Origin: Vibrio ulleungensis
GTDB taxonomy: Bacteria; Pseudomonadota; Gammaproteobacteria; Enterobacterales; Vibrionaceae
Assembly (NCBI RefSeq): GCF_016900875.1
Contig: NZ_JAFEUM010000012.1
Coordinates: 1 to 64,000, forward strand
Direction: 5' to 3'
Length of the DNA stretch: 64,000 nucleotides
Shown: positions 1 through 9,092 of the stretch, in pieces
Layout of the letters: each line of letters opens with the position of its first letter
Numbering within the stretch: position 1 is the first letter of the stretch
Program-made: the position numbers and the translations under genes
Notes under the pieces: generated by a model
Databases searched by the model: none
What the model was told of the DNA's origin: nothing
What the model saw: the letters and a program-made list of their open reading frames with translations, nothing else

Positions 1-120
1 GGTCACTCAGTTCATTGAAATCGTTTTTTGTTTTACTTTTTATAAAAAAAGTAAAAACAAGTAGCGATTATCATCAACGAGTGCCCACACAGATTGATAG
101 GTTTATATTGTTAAAGAGCG
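1..120 (-). other. rRNA operon leader (5' part of pre-16S transcript)
   Basis: Read on the minus strand, positions 120-109 give CGCTCTTTAACA, the boxA antitermination element, followed within about 35 nt by AATCTGTGTGGGCACTCG, the block that follows boxA in enterobacterial and vibrio rrn leaders. The leader then runs to the window edge, so the 16S gene itself lies to the left and is not visible. The leader is transcribed from the two promoters at 166-193 and 314-341. An rrn operon directly downstream of hemG is the same neighbourhood as E. coli rrnA. Confidence 0.88.
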
Positions 121-165
121 TTGTTCTTTCGAACCCCACTGAGGTCTCCCTCGAAGTGGACGGCC

Positions 166-193
166 ATTCTAGCGACTTGAGTCTCAGTGTCAA
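166..193 (-). promoter_or_regulatory. rrn promoter P2
   Basis: On the minus strand there is a perfect -35 TTGACA (188-193), a 16-nt spacer and -10 TAGAAT (166-171), followed by a GC-rich discriminator GGCCGTCC. A 16-bp spacer with a GC-rich discriminator is the signature of rRNA promoters that respond to ppGpp and growth rate. It sits about 45 nt upstream of boxA. Confidence 0.85.
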
Positions 194-313
194 ACACTTT
201 TTTGCTTTTTATTTCGAAGCGTATTTTTGAATCGAAATTGTGCAAATGACTCAGCCACTTGGCCTACTGATGCGGCTGAAGCGTTGTGCGCTCTACCGTG
301 TCAGTGAGGCGGC

Positions 314-341
314 ATTATAGAGATCCGAATCACATTGGCAA
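314..341 (-). promoter_or_regulatory. rrn promoter P1
   Basis: On the minus strand there is -35 TTGCCA (336-341), a 16-nt spacer and a perfect -10 TATAAT (314-319), with a GC-rich discriminator GCCGCC. A and T tracts lie just upstream (342-400), as expected for an UP element. Together with the promoter at 166-193 this gives the tandem P1/P2 arrangement of rrn operons. It lies in the gap after the hemG stop, so the rrn operon is independently driven. Confidence 0.82.
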
Positions 342-415
342 GTGTTTTTTGAAAGAAAAACGCAACTTTCTACCGTTTGAATAAAAGTTGGCCAAAACTC
401 ATCAAAAGTGACGCT

Positions 416-949
416 TTACTCACCTAATTGTTTAACATTTTGGGCAAATAGGCCCACTTTTTCCCAGTTGGTGTATTCCACCTCTTTTGTAGTATCCGTT
501 TCACCGCCTGTCATTGACATGATGAAACGAATCATAAATCGGTCAAACAGGTTATAACGAGGATAATAGAGCGCGCCAGCAAATACGCCAATCAAAGTAG
601 GTGTCCATGGTGACTTCTTGAGAAAGGTCTTTATATAGGCACTACCTTCTGGCGTATCCTTTCCTTGGTCTTCTTTGCGTGCGGTGAGATTGACACAGAA
701 GAACGCGGCATTCGCTTTTTCTAGCTGTGACTGATGTTGCTCTATAAATTGATAGAGCTTTTTATTGAGGTGCCCATATCGAATAGAGGCGCCTATGACG
801 ACTTTGTCATACGCAGTGAGATCAACAGTACCAGCCTGGTGAATATCCATGGTCTCACATTCGTGCCCATCCAACTTACTCTCTATATAAGAGAGAATCT
901 TCTTGGTTTGCCCTTCTCGGGTAGAATGCAATAAAAGGGTTTTACTCAC
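416..949 (-). CDS. hemG: Menaquinone-dependent protoporphyrinogen IX oxidase HemG
   Basis: This 177-residue flavodoxin-like protein oxidises protoporphyrinogen IX to protoporphyrin IX, the penultimate step of haem synthesis, passing electrons to the quinone pool at the inner membrane. The FMN phosphate-binding loop STREGQT is at residues 9-15, and the HemG-typical stretches VIGASIRYGH, YPRYNLFDRFMI and GGETDTTKEVEYT are all present. Length equals the family norm. Translation starts at GTG (947-949), six bases after an AAGGA ribosome-binding site. It is last in the yigZ-trkH-hemG run, 63 bp after trkH, the same order as in E. coli. Confidence 0.95.
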   Translation of the reverse strand: MSKTLLLHSTREGQTKKILSYIESKLDGHECETMDIHQAGTVDLTAYDKVVIGASIRYGHLNKKLYQFIEQHQSQLEKANAAFFCVNLTARKEDQGKDTPEGSAYIKTFLKKSPWTPTLIGVFAGALYYPRYNLFDRFMIRFIMSMTGGETDTTKEVEYTNWEKVGLFAQNVKQLGE

Positions 950-1012
950 GGGATGTCCTTATTAGGTGTCGGTGCACCACTTTAAGCAGCTACACACAAA
1001 ACTAGAGCGAGG

Positions 1013-2470
1013 CTAGTTTCGCCAAAATGTTGGGGTAAAAAGAATCAGCAAAGTGAAGATCTCTAATCGACCGAAAAGCATACTGATCACCAGTATCCAT
1101 TTAGCCGCATCATCGATGTCTCCATAATGCAAAGCCACGTCACCAAGACCTGGCCCTAAATTGTTCAGCGTCGATGCGACCGCCGAGAACGCCGTTAGCT
1201 CATCCATACCTGTCGCAATAAGTGCGAGCATACACAATACAAACACCAACGCGTACGCAGAGAAAAAGCCCCATACCGCATCTATAACTTTAGAGGATAG
1301 CGCTTTGCCTCCTACTTTGATGGTGTATACCGCTCTAGGGTGAATCAATCGCTTTACTTCACGCGCACCTTGTAAGGTGAGCAGCAATATACGAATGACC
1401 TTCATACCGCCGCCAGTCGACCCCGCACATCCGCCAATAAAGGCTGAGAACAGCAATAACACCGGTAGAAACAACGGCCAGTCTGCAAATCCTGTCGTGG
1501 TAAAGCCTGCAGTGGTTGATATTGAAACGCTTTGAAAGAGTGCTTGATCAAAGGCTTCGTAGTATGAATCGTAGGTATGGTGATTGAGCAAAATTAAGAA
1601 GCACACACTAAACAGCGCCAGTTGAATCGCTATAAAGGCTCTAAACTCTGGGTCTTTTACGTAATATTTTGGATGAACACCACCTGAAGCAAACACCGCG
1701 AAGTGCAGTGAATAGTTCACAGCAGAAATGAGCAAGAACACCACGGTAATCATGTTAATGGCGTAACTGTCAAAATAAGCCATGCTGGCATCGTGGGTAG
1801 AAAATCCTCCAATGGCTATGGTCGAAAAGCTATGACAAATCGCATCAAAGGCCGACATCCCAGCCGCCCAAAAGGCCGCAGCACAGGCAATGGTTAAGGT
1901 AAGGTAGATGTACCAAAGAGCCTTAGCGGTTTCCGCTATTCGAGGTGTCATCTTAGAGTCTTTAACCGGGCCAGGAATTTCGGCGCGGTACAGCTGCATG
2001 CCACCGATCCCCAATACGGGTAATATAGCAACAGCCAAAACAATGATCCCCATACCGCCAAACCACTGCAGCAACTGACGATAAAACAAAATAGCCTTGG
2101 GTAGGTCATCTAAGCCAACAATGACTGTTGCCCCAGTTGTCGTTAACGCTGAGAACGATTCAAAAAACGCATTGGCGACAGAAACATTAGCACTATCTAG
2201 CAACAAAAACGGCAAAGCACCCGCACTACCCAGTACCGTCCAAAATAGGACGACAATCAAAAAGCCATCACGGGCTTTAAGCTCATGTTTATAACGACGG
2301 TTTGGGAACCAGCAAAAAAAGCCGGCTACAAGTAAAGTAAAGAAAGTGCCCACAAAAGGTACACCAGCACCATCACGATAGATCAGCGCCACGAGCGCAG
2401 GTGCGAGCATGGTAAAGCTGAACAGTGCTAAAAGAAGACCGACAATGCGGATAATAGAACGAAACTGCAT
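1013..2470 (-). CDS. trkH: Trk potassium uptake system membrane subunit TrkH
   Basis: TrkH is the K+-translocating integral membrane subunit of the Trk system; it works with the cytoplasmic NAD-binding regulator TrkA. The 485-residue protein has many hydrophobic segments and four selectivity-filter loops each centred on glycine: TTTGATV, AIGGFSTHD, TTAGFTTTGF and NLGPGLG. The conserved GGCAGSTGGGMKV segment is also present. I place the start at ATG 2468-2470, because the family begins with a short MxFRxIxRIVGLL segment. A GTG at 2515 would add 15 residues and overlap yigZ, and its AAGGA is only two bases away. No trkA is in this window. Confidence 0.93.
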   Translation of the reverse strand: MQFRSIIRIVGLLLALFSFTMLAPALVALIYRDGAGVPFVGTFFTLLVAGFFCWFPNRRYKHELKARDGFLIVVLFWTVLGSAGALPFLLLDSANVSVANAFFESFSALTTTGATVIVGLDDLPKAILFYRQLLQWFGGMGIIVLAVAILPVLGIGGMQLYRAEIPGPVKDSKMTPRIAETAKALWYIYLTLTIACAAAFWAAGMSAFDAICHSFSTIAIGGFSTHDASMAYFDSYAINMITVVFLLISAVNYSLHFAVFASGGVHPKYYVKDPEFRAFIAIQLALFSVCFLILLNHHTYDSYYEAFDQALFQSVSISTTAGFTTTGFADWPLFLPVLLLFSAFIGGCAGSTGGGMKVIRILLLTLQGAREVKRLIHPRAVYTIKVGGKALSSKVIDAVWGFFSAYALVFVLCMLALIATGMDELTAFSAVASTLNNLGPGLGDVALHYGDIDDAAKWILVISMLFGRLEIFTLLILFTPTFWRN

Positions 2471-2495
2471 TAGATAATTATACGGCAGAGGCTGA

Positions 2496-3131
2496 CTAAC
2501 TCGCTTCTGCGTCACTTTCCTTAGTAATCAGGGCTTTCGCTCCCGTTTTATTGATCACAGCTTGTACAAAGTTGGCTTCGTTCAAACACTCAATCTCTAC
2601 CGTTAACCTCACACTAGTCACATATTCACAGGCAAACTCTGTCGCCCCGAACTGTTGCATCAGGTTTTGGATAAGGCTCAATAAGCTGTAGTCTACCTCT
2701 ATGGTCAATAAGGTGGTGATTTTTTTCTCAATTGTTTGAACAAGCTTTAACGCTTGCTGCACTCCACCCCCATAGGCTTTCACCAACCCGCCTGTTCCAA
2801 GCTTGATTCCACCAGAATATCGCGTAACCACCGCACTGATCTCACCAATATGACTTCCAGAAAGCTGAGCCAATATCGGTTTCCCTGCGGTCCCTGATGG
2901 CTCTCCATCATCCGAGAACCCCCACAACATAGAGTCGGTGGGCCTTCCTGCGACAAACCCCCAGCAATTATGGCGCGCACTTGAATGCTGCTGTTTCACA
3001 CTCTGAATAAACGCCTTCGCAGCATCGATAGATGGCGTGTGCGCCAACTGAGTAATGAAGACACTTTTTTTGATTTCTTCTTCAAACACCGTGGAGTCGT
3101 TTGGGATCAGATATGGCTGATGGGATGGCAT
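2496..3131 (-). CDS. yigZ: IMPACT/YigZ family protein
   Basis: This is a 211-residue member of the UPF0029/IMPACT family (E. coli YigZ). The N-terminal domain holds the family motifs KKSVFITQL, DDGEPSGTAGKPIL and VVTRYSGGIKLGTGGLVKAYGG; the C-terminal half is the smaller alpha-beta domain of bacterial members. The eukaryotic homologue binds Gcn1 and affects translational control; the bacterial role is not firmly established. It lies immediately upstream of trkH. In E. coli pepQ precedes it, but here the next gene is the divergent fadB, so pepQ is absent from this locus. Confidence 0.9.
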   Translation of the reverse strand: MPSHQPYLIPNDSTVFEEEIKKSVFITQLAHTPSIDAAKAFIQSVKQQHSSARHNCWGFVAGRPTDSMLWGFSDDGEPSGTAGKPILAQLSGSHIGEISAVVTRYSGGIKLGTGGLVKAYGGGVQQALKLVQTIEKKITTLLTIEVDYSLLSLIQNLMQQFGATEFACEYVTSVRLTVEIECLNEANFVQAVINKTGAKALITKESDAEAS

Positions 3132-3285
3132 GAACGAGTTTTAGGTTATTTATATCAAACAAAACCGAAGTGTATCACGACCAACTTTTAAGTCTAAGAC
3201 TACCATTAGGGTGTGTTTCCCCACACAATGTTAAACAGTTGTTTAAAAAATGTATTGAAGTTTATTTTTGAAACGGTCAAACTGG

Positions 3286-3302
3286 CACTGGTCTAACCAG
3301 AA
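3286..3302 (+). promoter_or_regulatory. FadR-type operator upstream of fadBA
   Basis: The 17-bp stretch contains the near-perfect palindrome CTGGTCTAACCAG, closely matching the FadR consensus (CTGGTCxGACCAG-like core). FadR represses fad genes until long-chain acyl-CoA releases it. The site lies about 105 bp before the fadB start, in the yigZ-fadB intergenic region, where a promoter repressor would act. No fadR gene is in the window. Confidence 0.72.
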
Positions 3303-3407
3303 CAGATATTAAATTGTTTTTGGGTTTACTCACCTGAATGCAGCATAACGTTAGGCCCTCTGTACAACACTACATCGACGCTAATCAGCGTGTTATGGAG
3401 AACAACA

Positions 3408-5579
3408 ATGATTTACCAAGCGGAAACGATAAAGGTAGAAGCCAAACAAGATGGGATTGTGGAACTCTCATTTTGTGCCCCTGGTCCGATTAACAAATTG
3501 GATCTGGCGACACTTGAATCTTTAGATAAAGCCCTCGATGCGATTAACCAATATGCCGGCTTGAAAGGCGTATTACTCACCAGTAATAAAGATGCCTTTA
3601 TTGTCGGTGCTGACATCACCGAATTTTTAGGTCTATTTGCAAAACCTGACGCTGAGCTTGACCAATGGTTACAGTTTGCCAATGGTGTATTCAATAAATT
3701 AGAAGACCTCCCTGTTCCTACACTTTCTGTCCTTAAAGGCCACACTCTAGGTGGTGGATGTGAGTGTGTACTTGCGACCGACCTACGTATTGGTGATAAA
3801 ACCACCAGCATTGGTCTGCCAGAGACAAAACTCGGCATAATGCCTGGGTTTGGTGGCTGCGTAAGACTACCAAGAGTCATCGGTGCTGACAGTGCCATGG
3901 AGATTATTACTCAAGGTAAGGCGTGCCGTCCTCAAGAAGCGCTTAGCATTGGGTTGCTCGATGCCGTTGTCGATACCGATGCGCTTGAAGCTTCAGGATT
4001 AAGCACACTAAAACAAGCCATAAGTGGAAAAATCGACTGGCAATCACGCCGCAAACAGAAAACCTCAGCACTTACACTGAGCAAGCTAGAGTCAATGATG
4101 AGCTTCACCATGGCTAAAGGCCTAGTGGCTCAAAAGGCAGGACCTCACTACCCTGCTCCAATGACTGCGGTTAAAACTATTGAAGAAAGTGCTCGTTTCG
4201 ATCGCGACGAAGCGCTGGCGGTCGAGCGCAAACATTTTGTGACACTGGCAAAATCTGAAGAAGCTAAGTCACTGGTCGGGTTGTTCCTTAACGACCAATA
4301 CCTTAAAGGGCTTGCTAAGAAAGCGGCAAAGTCTGCAACAGTGCAAACCGAGCGTGCTGCAGTCCTTGGTGCTGGCATCATGGGGGGCGGGATCGCCTAT
4401 CAATCGGCACTTAAAGGCGTTCCTGTGATCATGAAAGACATCGCGCAAGCGTCACTTGATCTGGGTATGAATGAAGCGAGTAAATTACTGAATAAGCGCC
4501 TTTCTCGAGGTCGAATAGACGGCTTTAAGATGGCGGGTATCCTTTCGTCAATTACTCCTAGTCTTCATTATGCTGGTATCGACAGCTCAGACATTATTGT
4601 TGAAGCGGTGGTCGAAAACCCGAAAGTAAAAGCCGCTGTTTTAAGCGAAGTTGAGCAGCACGTAGGTGAGAATGCTGTGCTAACCTCGAACACTTCAACC
4701 ATTCCAATCAATCTACTGGCTCAGTCACTTAAACGTCCTGAAAACTTCTGTGGGATGCACTTCTTTAACCCTGTGCATCGTATGCCGCTGGTTGAGATCA
4801 TCCGCGGAGAGCACACCTCTGATGAAACTATCAACCGTGTTGTGGCCTATGCAGCGAAAATGGGTAAATCACCCATCGTTGTGAATGACTGCCCTGGTTT
4901 TTTTGTTAACCGTGTCCTTTTCCCCTACTTTGGCGGGTTTAGCCTACTGCTGCGAGACGGCGGTGATTTTACTCAAATAGACAAAGTGATGGAGCGCCAG
5001 TTTGGCTGGCCAATGGGACCTGCGTATCTTCTTGATGTTGTCGGCATCGACACTGCACATCATGCTCAAGAAGTGATGGCACAAGGCTTCCCTGAGCGCA
5101 TGAGTAAAGATGATCGCGACGCGATTGACGTGTTGTATGAAGCAGAGAAGTTTGGCCAGAAGAATGGGTCTGGATTCTACAGCTACACCAAAGACAAAAA
5201 AGGTCGCCCGAAGAAGGTCTTTGATGAGTCCGTGACCGATCTACTCGCGACAACCGTGCAAAATCACAATGAATTTGACGCGCAAACCATCATTGAACGA
5301 GTGATGATTCCGATGATCAACGAAGTGGCTCGTTGTCTAGAAGAGAACATTATTGCCTCGCCACAAGAAGCCGACATGGCACTGGTTTATGGATTAGGTT
5401 TCCCTCCGTTTAGAGGTGGTGTGTTCCGCTACCTAGACAGCCTAGGGTTAAACCAATACCTCGCGATGGCTGAGAAGTATCATCACCTAGGCGCGATGTA
5501 TCAAGCACCGCAACTGCTGATTGATATGGCGTCTAAAGGGGAAAGTTTTTACGGTTCCCAACAACAAGGTTCTATTTAA
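3408..5579 (+). CDS. fadB: Fatty acid oxidation complex alpha subunit FadB
   Basis: This is the 723-residue multifunctional alpha subunit of aerobic beta-oxidation: enoyl-CoA hydratase/isomerase and 3-hydroxyacyl-CoA dehydrogenase. The hydratase half carries GHTLGGGCECVLATD and PETKLGIMPGFGG. The dehydrogenase half has the NAD-binding GAGIMGGG near residue 322 and the catalytic-region FFNPVHRMPLVE, with its His at about residue 457. The start is ATG 3408-3410, ten bases after GGAG; the upstream TTG at 3390 would add six residues that homologues lack. It forms an operon with fadA, whose Shine-Dalgarno overlaps the fadB stop. Confidence 0.96.
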   Translation: MIYQAETIKVEAKQDGIVELSFCAPGPINKLDLATLESLDKALDAINQYAGLKGVLLTSNKDAFIVGADITEFLGLFAKPDAELDQWLQFANGVFNKLEDLPVPTLSVLKGHTLGGGCECVLATDLRIGDKTTSIGLPETKLGIMPGFGGCVRLPRVIGADSAMEIITQGKACRPQEALSIGLLDAVVDTDALEASGLSTLKQAISGKIDWQSRRKQKTSALTLSKLESMMSFTMAKGLVAQKAGPHYPAPMTAVKTIEESARFDRDEALAVERKHFVTLAKSEEAKSLVGLFLNDQYLKGLAKKAAKSATVQTERAAVLGAGIMGGGIAYQSALKGVPVIMKDIAQASLDLGMNEASKLLNKRLSRGRIDGFKMAGILSSITPSLHYAGIDSSDIIVEAVVENPKVKAAVLSEVEQHVGENAVLTSNTSTIPINLLAQSLKRPENFCGMHFFNPVHRMPLVEIIRGEHTSDETINRVVAYAAKMGKSPIVVNDCPGFFVNRVLFPYFGGFSLLLRDGGDFTQIDKVMERQFGWPMGPAYLLDVVGIDTAHHAQEVMAQGFPERMSKDDRDAIDVLYEAEKFGQKNGSGFYSYTKDKKGRPKKVFDESVTDLLATTVQNHNEFDAQTIIERVMIPMINEVARCLEENIIASPQEADMALVYGLGFPPFRGGVFRYLDSLGLNQYLAMAEKYHHLGAMYQAPQLLIDMASKGESFYGSQQQGSI

Positions 5580-5593
5580 GGAGTGTGTGTCAG

Positions 5594-6769
5594 ATGAGTT
5601 CTCAAATGAAAAACGTCGTAATAGTTGATTGCTTGCGCACACCGATGGGTCGCTCGAAAAATGGTGCTTTTCGCCATACTCGCGCCGAAGACCTTTCAGC
5701 GCACCTGATGAAGGGGATACTAGAGCGCAATCCGCAAGTGAACCCGAGTGAGATTGAAGATATCTACTGGGGCTGTGTACAGCAAACGTTAGAGCAAGGG
5801 TTCAATGTTGCTCGCAACGCAGCCTTGTTAGCAGGCTTACCCATTGAAATTGGCGCGGTAACCGTGAATAGATTGTGTGGTTCCTCGATGCAAGCCCTGC
5901 ACGATGGCACTCGCGCAATCATGACCGGTGATGCCGATATTTGTCTCATTGGTGGTGTTGAGCACATGGGTCACGTTCCTATGAACCATGGCGTCGACTT
6001 CCACCCTGGTATGTCTAAGAATGTGGCAAAGGCCGCTGGCATGATGGGTCTTACTGCAGAGATTTTGGGCAAACTGCACGGCATTAGTCGTGAACAGCAA
6101 GATGAATTCGCCGCACGCTCTCACGCCCGTGCTCATGCGGCTACCGTTGAAGGTCGATTCAGTAACGAAATTTTACCTATAGAAGCGCACGCTGCAGACG
6201 GTACTCTGTTTACCTTAGATTACGATGAAGTTATACGTCCAGAAACGTCCGTTGAGGGCCTTTCTTCACTGCGTCCGGTGTTTGACCCAGCCAATGGCAC
6301 GGTCACTGCGGGTACCTCTTCTGCTCTGTCAGATGGTGCCTCAGCAATGCTTATCATGAGCGAAGATAAAGCCAATGAACTGGGCTTAACCATTCGCGCC
6401 CGCATTAAGGGCATGGCGGTTGCAGGTTGCGATCCTTCTATTATGGGATATGGTCCTGTACCAGCCACTCAAAAAGCACTGCAACGTGCGGGTCTCACCA
6501 TTGATGATATGGATGTGGTAGAGCTGAATGAAGCCTTTGCTGCTCAGGCGTTGCCGGTTGCTAAAGATCTTGGGTTGCTGGATGTAATGGACGAAAAGGT
6601 CAATCTCAACGGTGGTGCTATAGCGCTAGGTCACCCATTAGGTTGCTCTGGCTCTCGCATTTCGACGACGCTTATTAACCTCATGGAAGCACAAGATGCC
6701 AAGTACGGTCTCGCTACCATGTGTATTGGTCTTGGGCAAGGGATAGCCACGGTGTTTGAACGCCCATAG
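5594..6769 (+). CDS. fadA: 3-ketoacyl-CoA thiolase FadA (beta subunit)
   Basis: FadA is the beta subunit of the fatty acid oxidation complex and cleaves 3-ketoacyl-CoA with CoA to release acetyl-CoA. The acylated cysteine is in NRLCGSSMQ (Cys95 from this start). The C-terminal catalytic His and Cys are in GGAIALGHPLGCSG and TMCIGLGQGI. At 391 residues it is slightly longer than E. coli FadA (387). I prefer ATG 5594, ten bases after AAGGAG (5578-5583). ATG 5606 would match the E. coli N-terminus better but lies 22 bases from that site. A hairpin terminator follows. Confidence 0.95.
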   Translation: MSSQMKNVVIVDCLRTPMGRSKNGAFRHTRAEDLSAHLMKGILERNPQVNPSEIEDIYWGCVQQTLEQGFNVARNAALLAGLPIEIGAVTVNRLCGSSMQALHDGTRAIMTGDADICLIGGVEHMGHVPMNHGVDFHPGMSKNVAKAAGMMGLTAEILGKLHGISREQQDEFAARSHARAHAATVEGRFSNEILPIEAHAADGTLFTLDYDEVIRPETSVEGLSSLRPVFDPANGTVTAGTSSALSDGASAMLIMSEDKANELGLTIRARIKGMAVAGCDPSIMGYGPVPATQKALQRAGLTIDDMDVVELNEAFAAQALPVAKDLGLLDVMDEKVNLNGGAIALGHPLGCSGSRISTTLINLMEAQDAKYGLATMCIGLGQGIATVFERP

Positions 6770-6798
6770 CATTTCAATCACTGATTAGTCATTTCCCA

Positions 6799-6825
6799 AT
6801 AGCGGCTTTATGCCGCTATTTTTTT
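6799..6825 (+). terminator. Rho-independent terminator after fadA
   Basis: The stem AATAGCGGC / GCCGCTATT closes on a short TTTAT loop and is followed by a run of T residues. It sits 30 bp after the fadA stop and ends the fadBA operon. Confidence 0.85.
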
Positions 6826-6955
6826 CATTCAGTTTAGTCTACTGTCTTTAAATGCAAAAAACGCATGAATTTAATGACAAAGTTTCATTATTTTCATTTA
6901 AGTTTTAGGTCTACACTATCTACATACGCTTACGAACCCTCTTCTGGAGACTTTT

Positions 6956-7936
6956 ATGTTTAATGCACTCGTTCTAAATCAACAAGATAAACGCACTATC
7001 GCCAGCATCGAGCAACTTGACGACTCACAACTGCCCGAGGGTGAGGTTGTGGTACAGGTGGATTATTCATCATTGAATTATAAAGACGGCCTGGCGATCA
7101 CCGGTAAAGGTAAAATCATTCGCAACTTTCCTATGGTACCTGGGATTGACCTTGCTGGCAGCGTGATCAGCAGCAGTGACTCACGTTACACCCAAGGGGA
7201 CAAAGTTGTCTTAACCGGTTGGGGCGTTGGTGAAATTCATTGGGGCGGTATGGCTGAGCGTGCTTCGCTTAAAGCCGACTGGTTGGTTCCACAACCACAA
7301 GGGTTAGATGCCAAGCAAGCGATGATGATAGGCACTGCAGGCTTTACCGCGATGTTATGCGTGCAAGCATTGATTGATGGTGGTGTTAAACCTGAAGACG
7401 GTGAAATACTAGTAACGGGCGCCAGTGGTGGTGTGGGTTCAGTGTCAGTCACCCTCCTGGCCGAACTGGGTTACAAAGTCGCGGCAGTAACGGGTCGATT
7501 GGAACAAAATGGGCCATTGTTAGAAAAACTAGGCGCAAGTCGAGTCATTGAACGCAGCGAATTTGAAGAGCCAGCACGTCCACTTGAAAAGCAAGTATGG
7601 GCAGGCGCTATTGATACTGTCGGCAGCAAAATGCTGGCGAAGGTTCTGGCGCAAATGGACTACAACAGTACGGTTGCTGCGTGCGGCTTAGCAGGAGGGT
7701 TTGATCTCCCGACAACGGTTATGCCGTTTATTTTGCGCAACGTACGCCTGCAAGGCGTCGACTCAGTAAATTGCCCGCAGCAGAAACGTGTTCAAGCTTG
7801 GGAAAATCTTGCTAAGTTGCTGCCACAAAGTTACTACCAACAAGCCTGTACTGAGATTGAACTTGAGCACGCACCACAGTTTGCTGAGTCCATCACTAAC
7901 GGCGAAGTCACTGGTCGAGTCGTCATTAAGCTATAG
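6956..7936 (+). CDS. acuI: Acrylyl-CoA reductase (NADPH) AcuI/YhdH
   Basis: This 326-residue zinc-free medium-chain dehydrogenase/reductase reduces acryloyl-CoA to propionyl-CoA with NADPH. The N-terminal MFNALVLNQQD and the SSLNYKDGLAITGKGKI and FPMVPGIDLAG blocks are characteristic of the YhdH/AcuI subfamily. The Rossmann motif GASGGVGS is at about residues 153-160. It protects cells from acrylyl-CoA, for instance during DMSP breakdown in marine bacteria; no other DMSP genes are nearby, so the physiological substrate here is inferred. It appears monocistronic, with an ATG start after a TCTGGAG ribosome-binding site. Confidence 0.9.
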   Translation: MFNALVLNQQDKRTIASIEQLDDSQLPEGEVVVQVDYSSLNYKDGLAITGKGKIIRNFPMVPGIDLAGSVISSSDSRYTQGDKVVLTGWGVGEIHWGGMAERASLKADWLVPQPQGLDAKQAMMIGTAGFTAMLCVQALIDGGVKPEDGEILVTGASGGVGSVSVTLLAELGYKVAAVTGRLEQNGPLLEKLGASRVIERSEFEEPARPLEKQVWAGAIDTVGSKMLAKVLAQMDYNSTVAACGLAGGFDLPTTVMPFILRNVRLQGVDSVNCPQQKRVQAWENLAKLLPQSYYQQACTEIELEHAPQFAESITNGEVTGRVVIKL

Positions 7937-8037
7937 TCACTAAGCTATAGTCGCTATGCTGTTGAGTACTCAGGTAACTCACTGCACAAGTAGCTAAATA
8001 CTCGAGCAGCACCAGTTCACTAGCTGTATACCCATCT

Positions 8038-8067
8038 AACCAGAGCGCTTAACCCAGTGCTCTGGTT
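8038..8067. terminator. Intergenic hairpin between acuI and the LysR gene
   Basis: The inverted repeat AACCAGAGC / GCTCTGGTT (9 bp, 12-nt loop) lies between two convergent genes. It has no clear T run on either strand, so it may be a weak bidirectional terminator or only a transcript-end stabiliser. Confidence 0.45.
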
Positions 8068-8071
8068 GGTA

Positions 8072-9013
8072 TTATTCCAAGCCCATATCATCGATACGCT
8101 TGGCAATTAGCCGGCCGCATTCTTCTTTCACAATCGAACGTAACCACTCTTGAGCCGGTGCATTGTCACATCGTGTATGCCAAATCATTGAGTAGTCAAA
8201 CGCCGTAAACTTAAAAGGTAATGGCTTAACCACCAAGTCATAGCGCTGCGCCACCAAATACGCGAGGTCGGCAGGTACAGTCATAATAAGGGGCAACTGT
8301 TCAATCACCGACAGCGCCGACTCTAAATGATAGGCTCGCAGCACCAATTTCGGTTTATCTTTCCCAGAAAGAGCCTCATCAATCAACGCTTTAACTCCAT
8401 CGCTAATGGCGATCATCGCTTGCGGATAGCTTAGGTAGTCCTCTATTGTCATATCGCGCTGGGCGATTGGATGACGTTTCGATACCATGCACAGTACACC
8501 CACTCGTCCCAATACTTCACGACGTAAAGGCTCGACCGGTCCAATAGGCCGGCAAATTGCTAAATCGGCGCCTTCGGTCGTCAACTGCTCTAAAATACGA
8601 TCGTGTTGTAAGGGCAAAAAGTTAAAAGAGACTTTTGGCGCTTCTTGATACAACCTTGGCAGCGCAAAGGGCAAAATGGTTTGCATTGCGTAATCGGTGG
8701 TCGCTATAGTGAACGTTTGCTGGCATTGGCTGGGGTCAAACTCTTCTGGAGACAAGAGACTGCGCAGTGATTCAAGCGGTGTGCCCAACGCATCGTTCAC
8801 TTGAAGCGCTTTTTGCGTTGGGATCAGCTTTTGACCTTGTCGAGTAAACAAAGGGTCATTGAGTAACACTCGCATGCGCCCAAGAACGCGACTCATTGCA
8901 GACTGACTCAAATTTAGCCGCGCGGCGGCCTTACTGACACTGCACTCTTCAATCAGTACCCGTAATGCCACCAGCAAATTTAGGTCTCTACGGTATATCT
9001 CTTCTAGCTCCAT
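8072..9013 (-). CDS. LysR-family transcriptional regulator
   Basis: This 313-residue regulator has an N-terminal winged helix-turn-helix at residues 8-67 (RRDLNLLVAL, SVSKAAARLNLSQSAMSRVL, PLFTRQGQKLIPT) and a C-terminal effector-binding domain starting near residue 90. The start is set at ATG 9011-9013, which gives the usual LysR N-terminus. Reading through to 9175 would add 54 residues that resemble no LysR extension and would run through a terminator-like hairpin. Its ligand and targets are not evident. It is convergent with acuI and about 450 bp from the divergent tusA, with unusually structured upstream DNA. Confidence 0.88.
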   Translation of the reverse strand: MELEEIYRRDLNLLVALRVLIEECSVSKAAARLNLSQSAMSRVLGRMRVLLNDPLFTRQGQKLIPTQKALQVNDALGTPLESLRSLLSPEEFDPSQCQQTFTIATTDYAMQTILPFALPRLYQEAPKVSFNFLPLQHDRILEQLTTEGADLAICRPIGPVEPLRREVLGRVGVLCMVSKRHPIAQRDMTIEDYLSYPQAMIAISDGVKALIDEALSGKDKPKLVLRAYHLESALSVIEQLPLIMTVPADLAYLVAQRYDLVVKPLPFKFTAFDYSMIWHTRCDNAPAQEWLRSIVKEECGRLIAKRIDDMGLE

Positions 9014-9092
9014 TGGATGCTCTTGCTGATAAAATCTAGGGCTATTGTAATCGGAAATAACGCTCGTCTTGCACCTAAGCACGAATTTTAGG

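Noticed and set aside
240..330. A tRNA gene near the rrn promoters
   Set aside because: No cloverleaf or conserved TTC loop could be assembled; the sequence is explained by promoters and spacer.
2471..2515. A longer trkH starting at GTG 2515
   Set aside because: Homologues begin at the internal Met; the extension would overlap yigZ, and its AAGGA is only two bases from the GTG.
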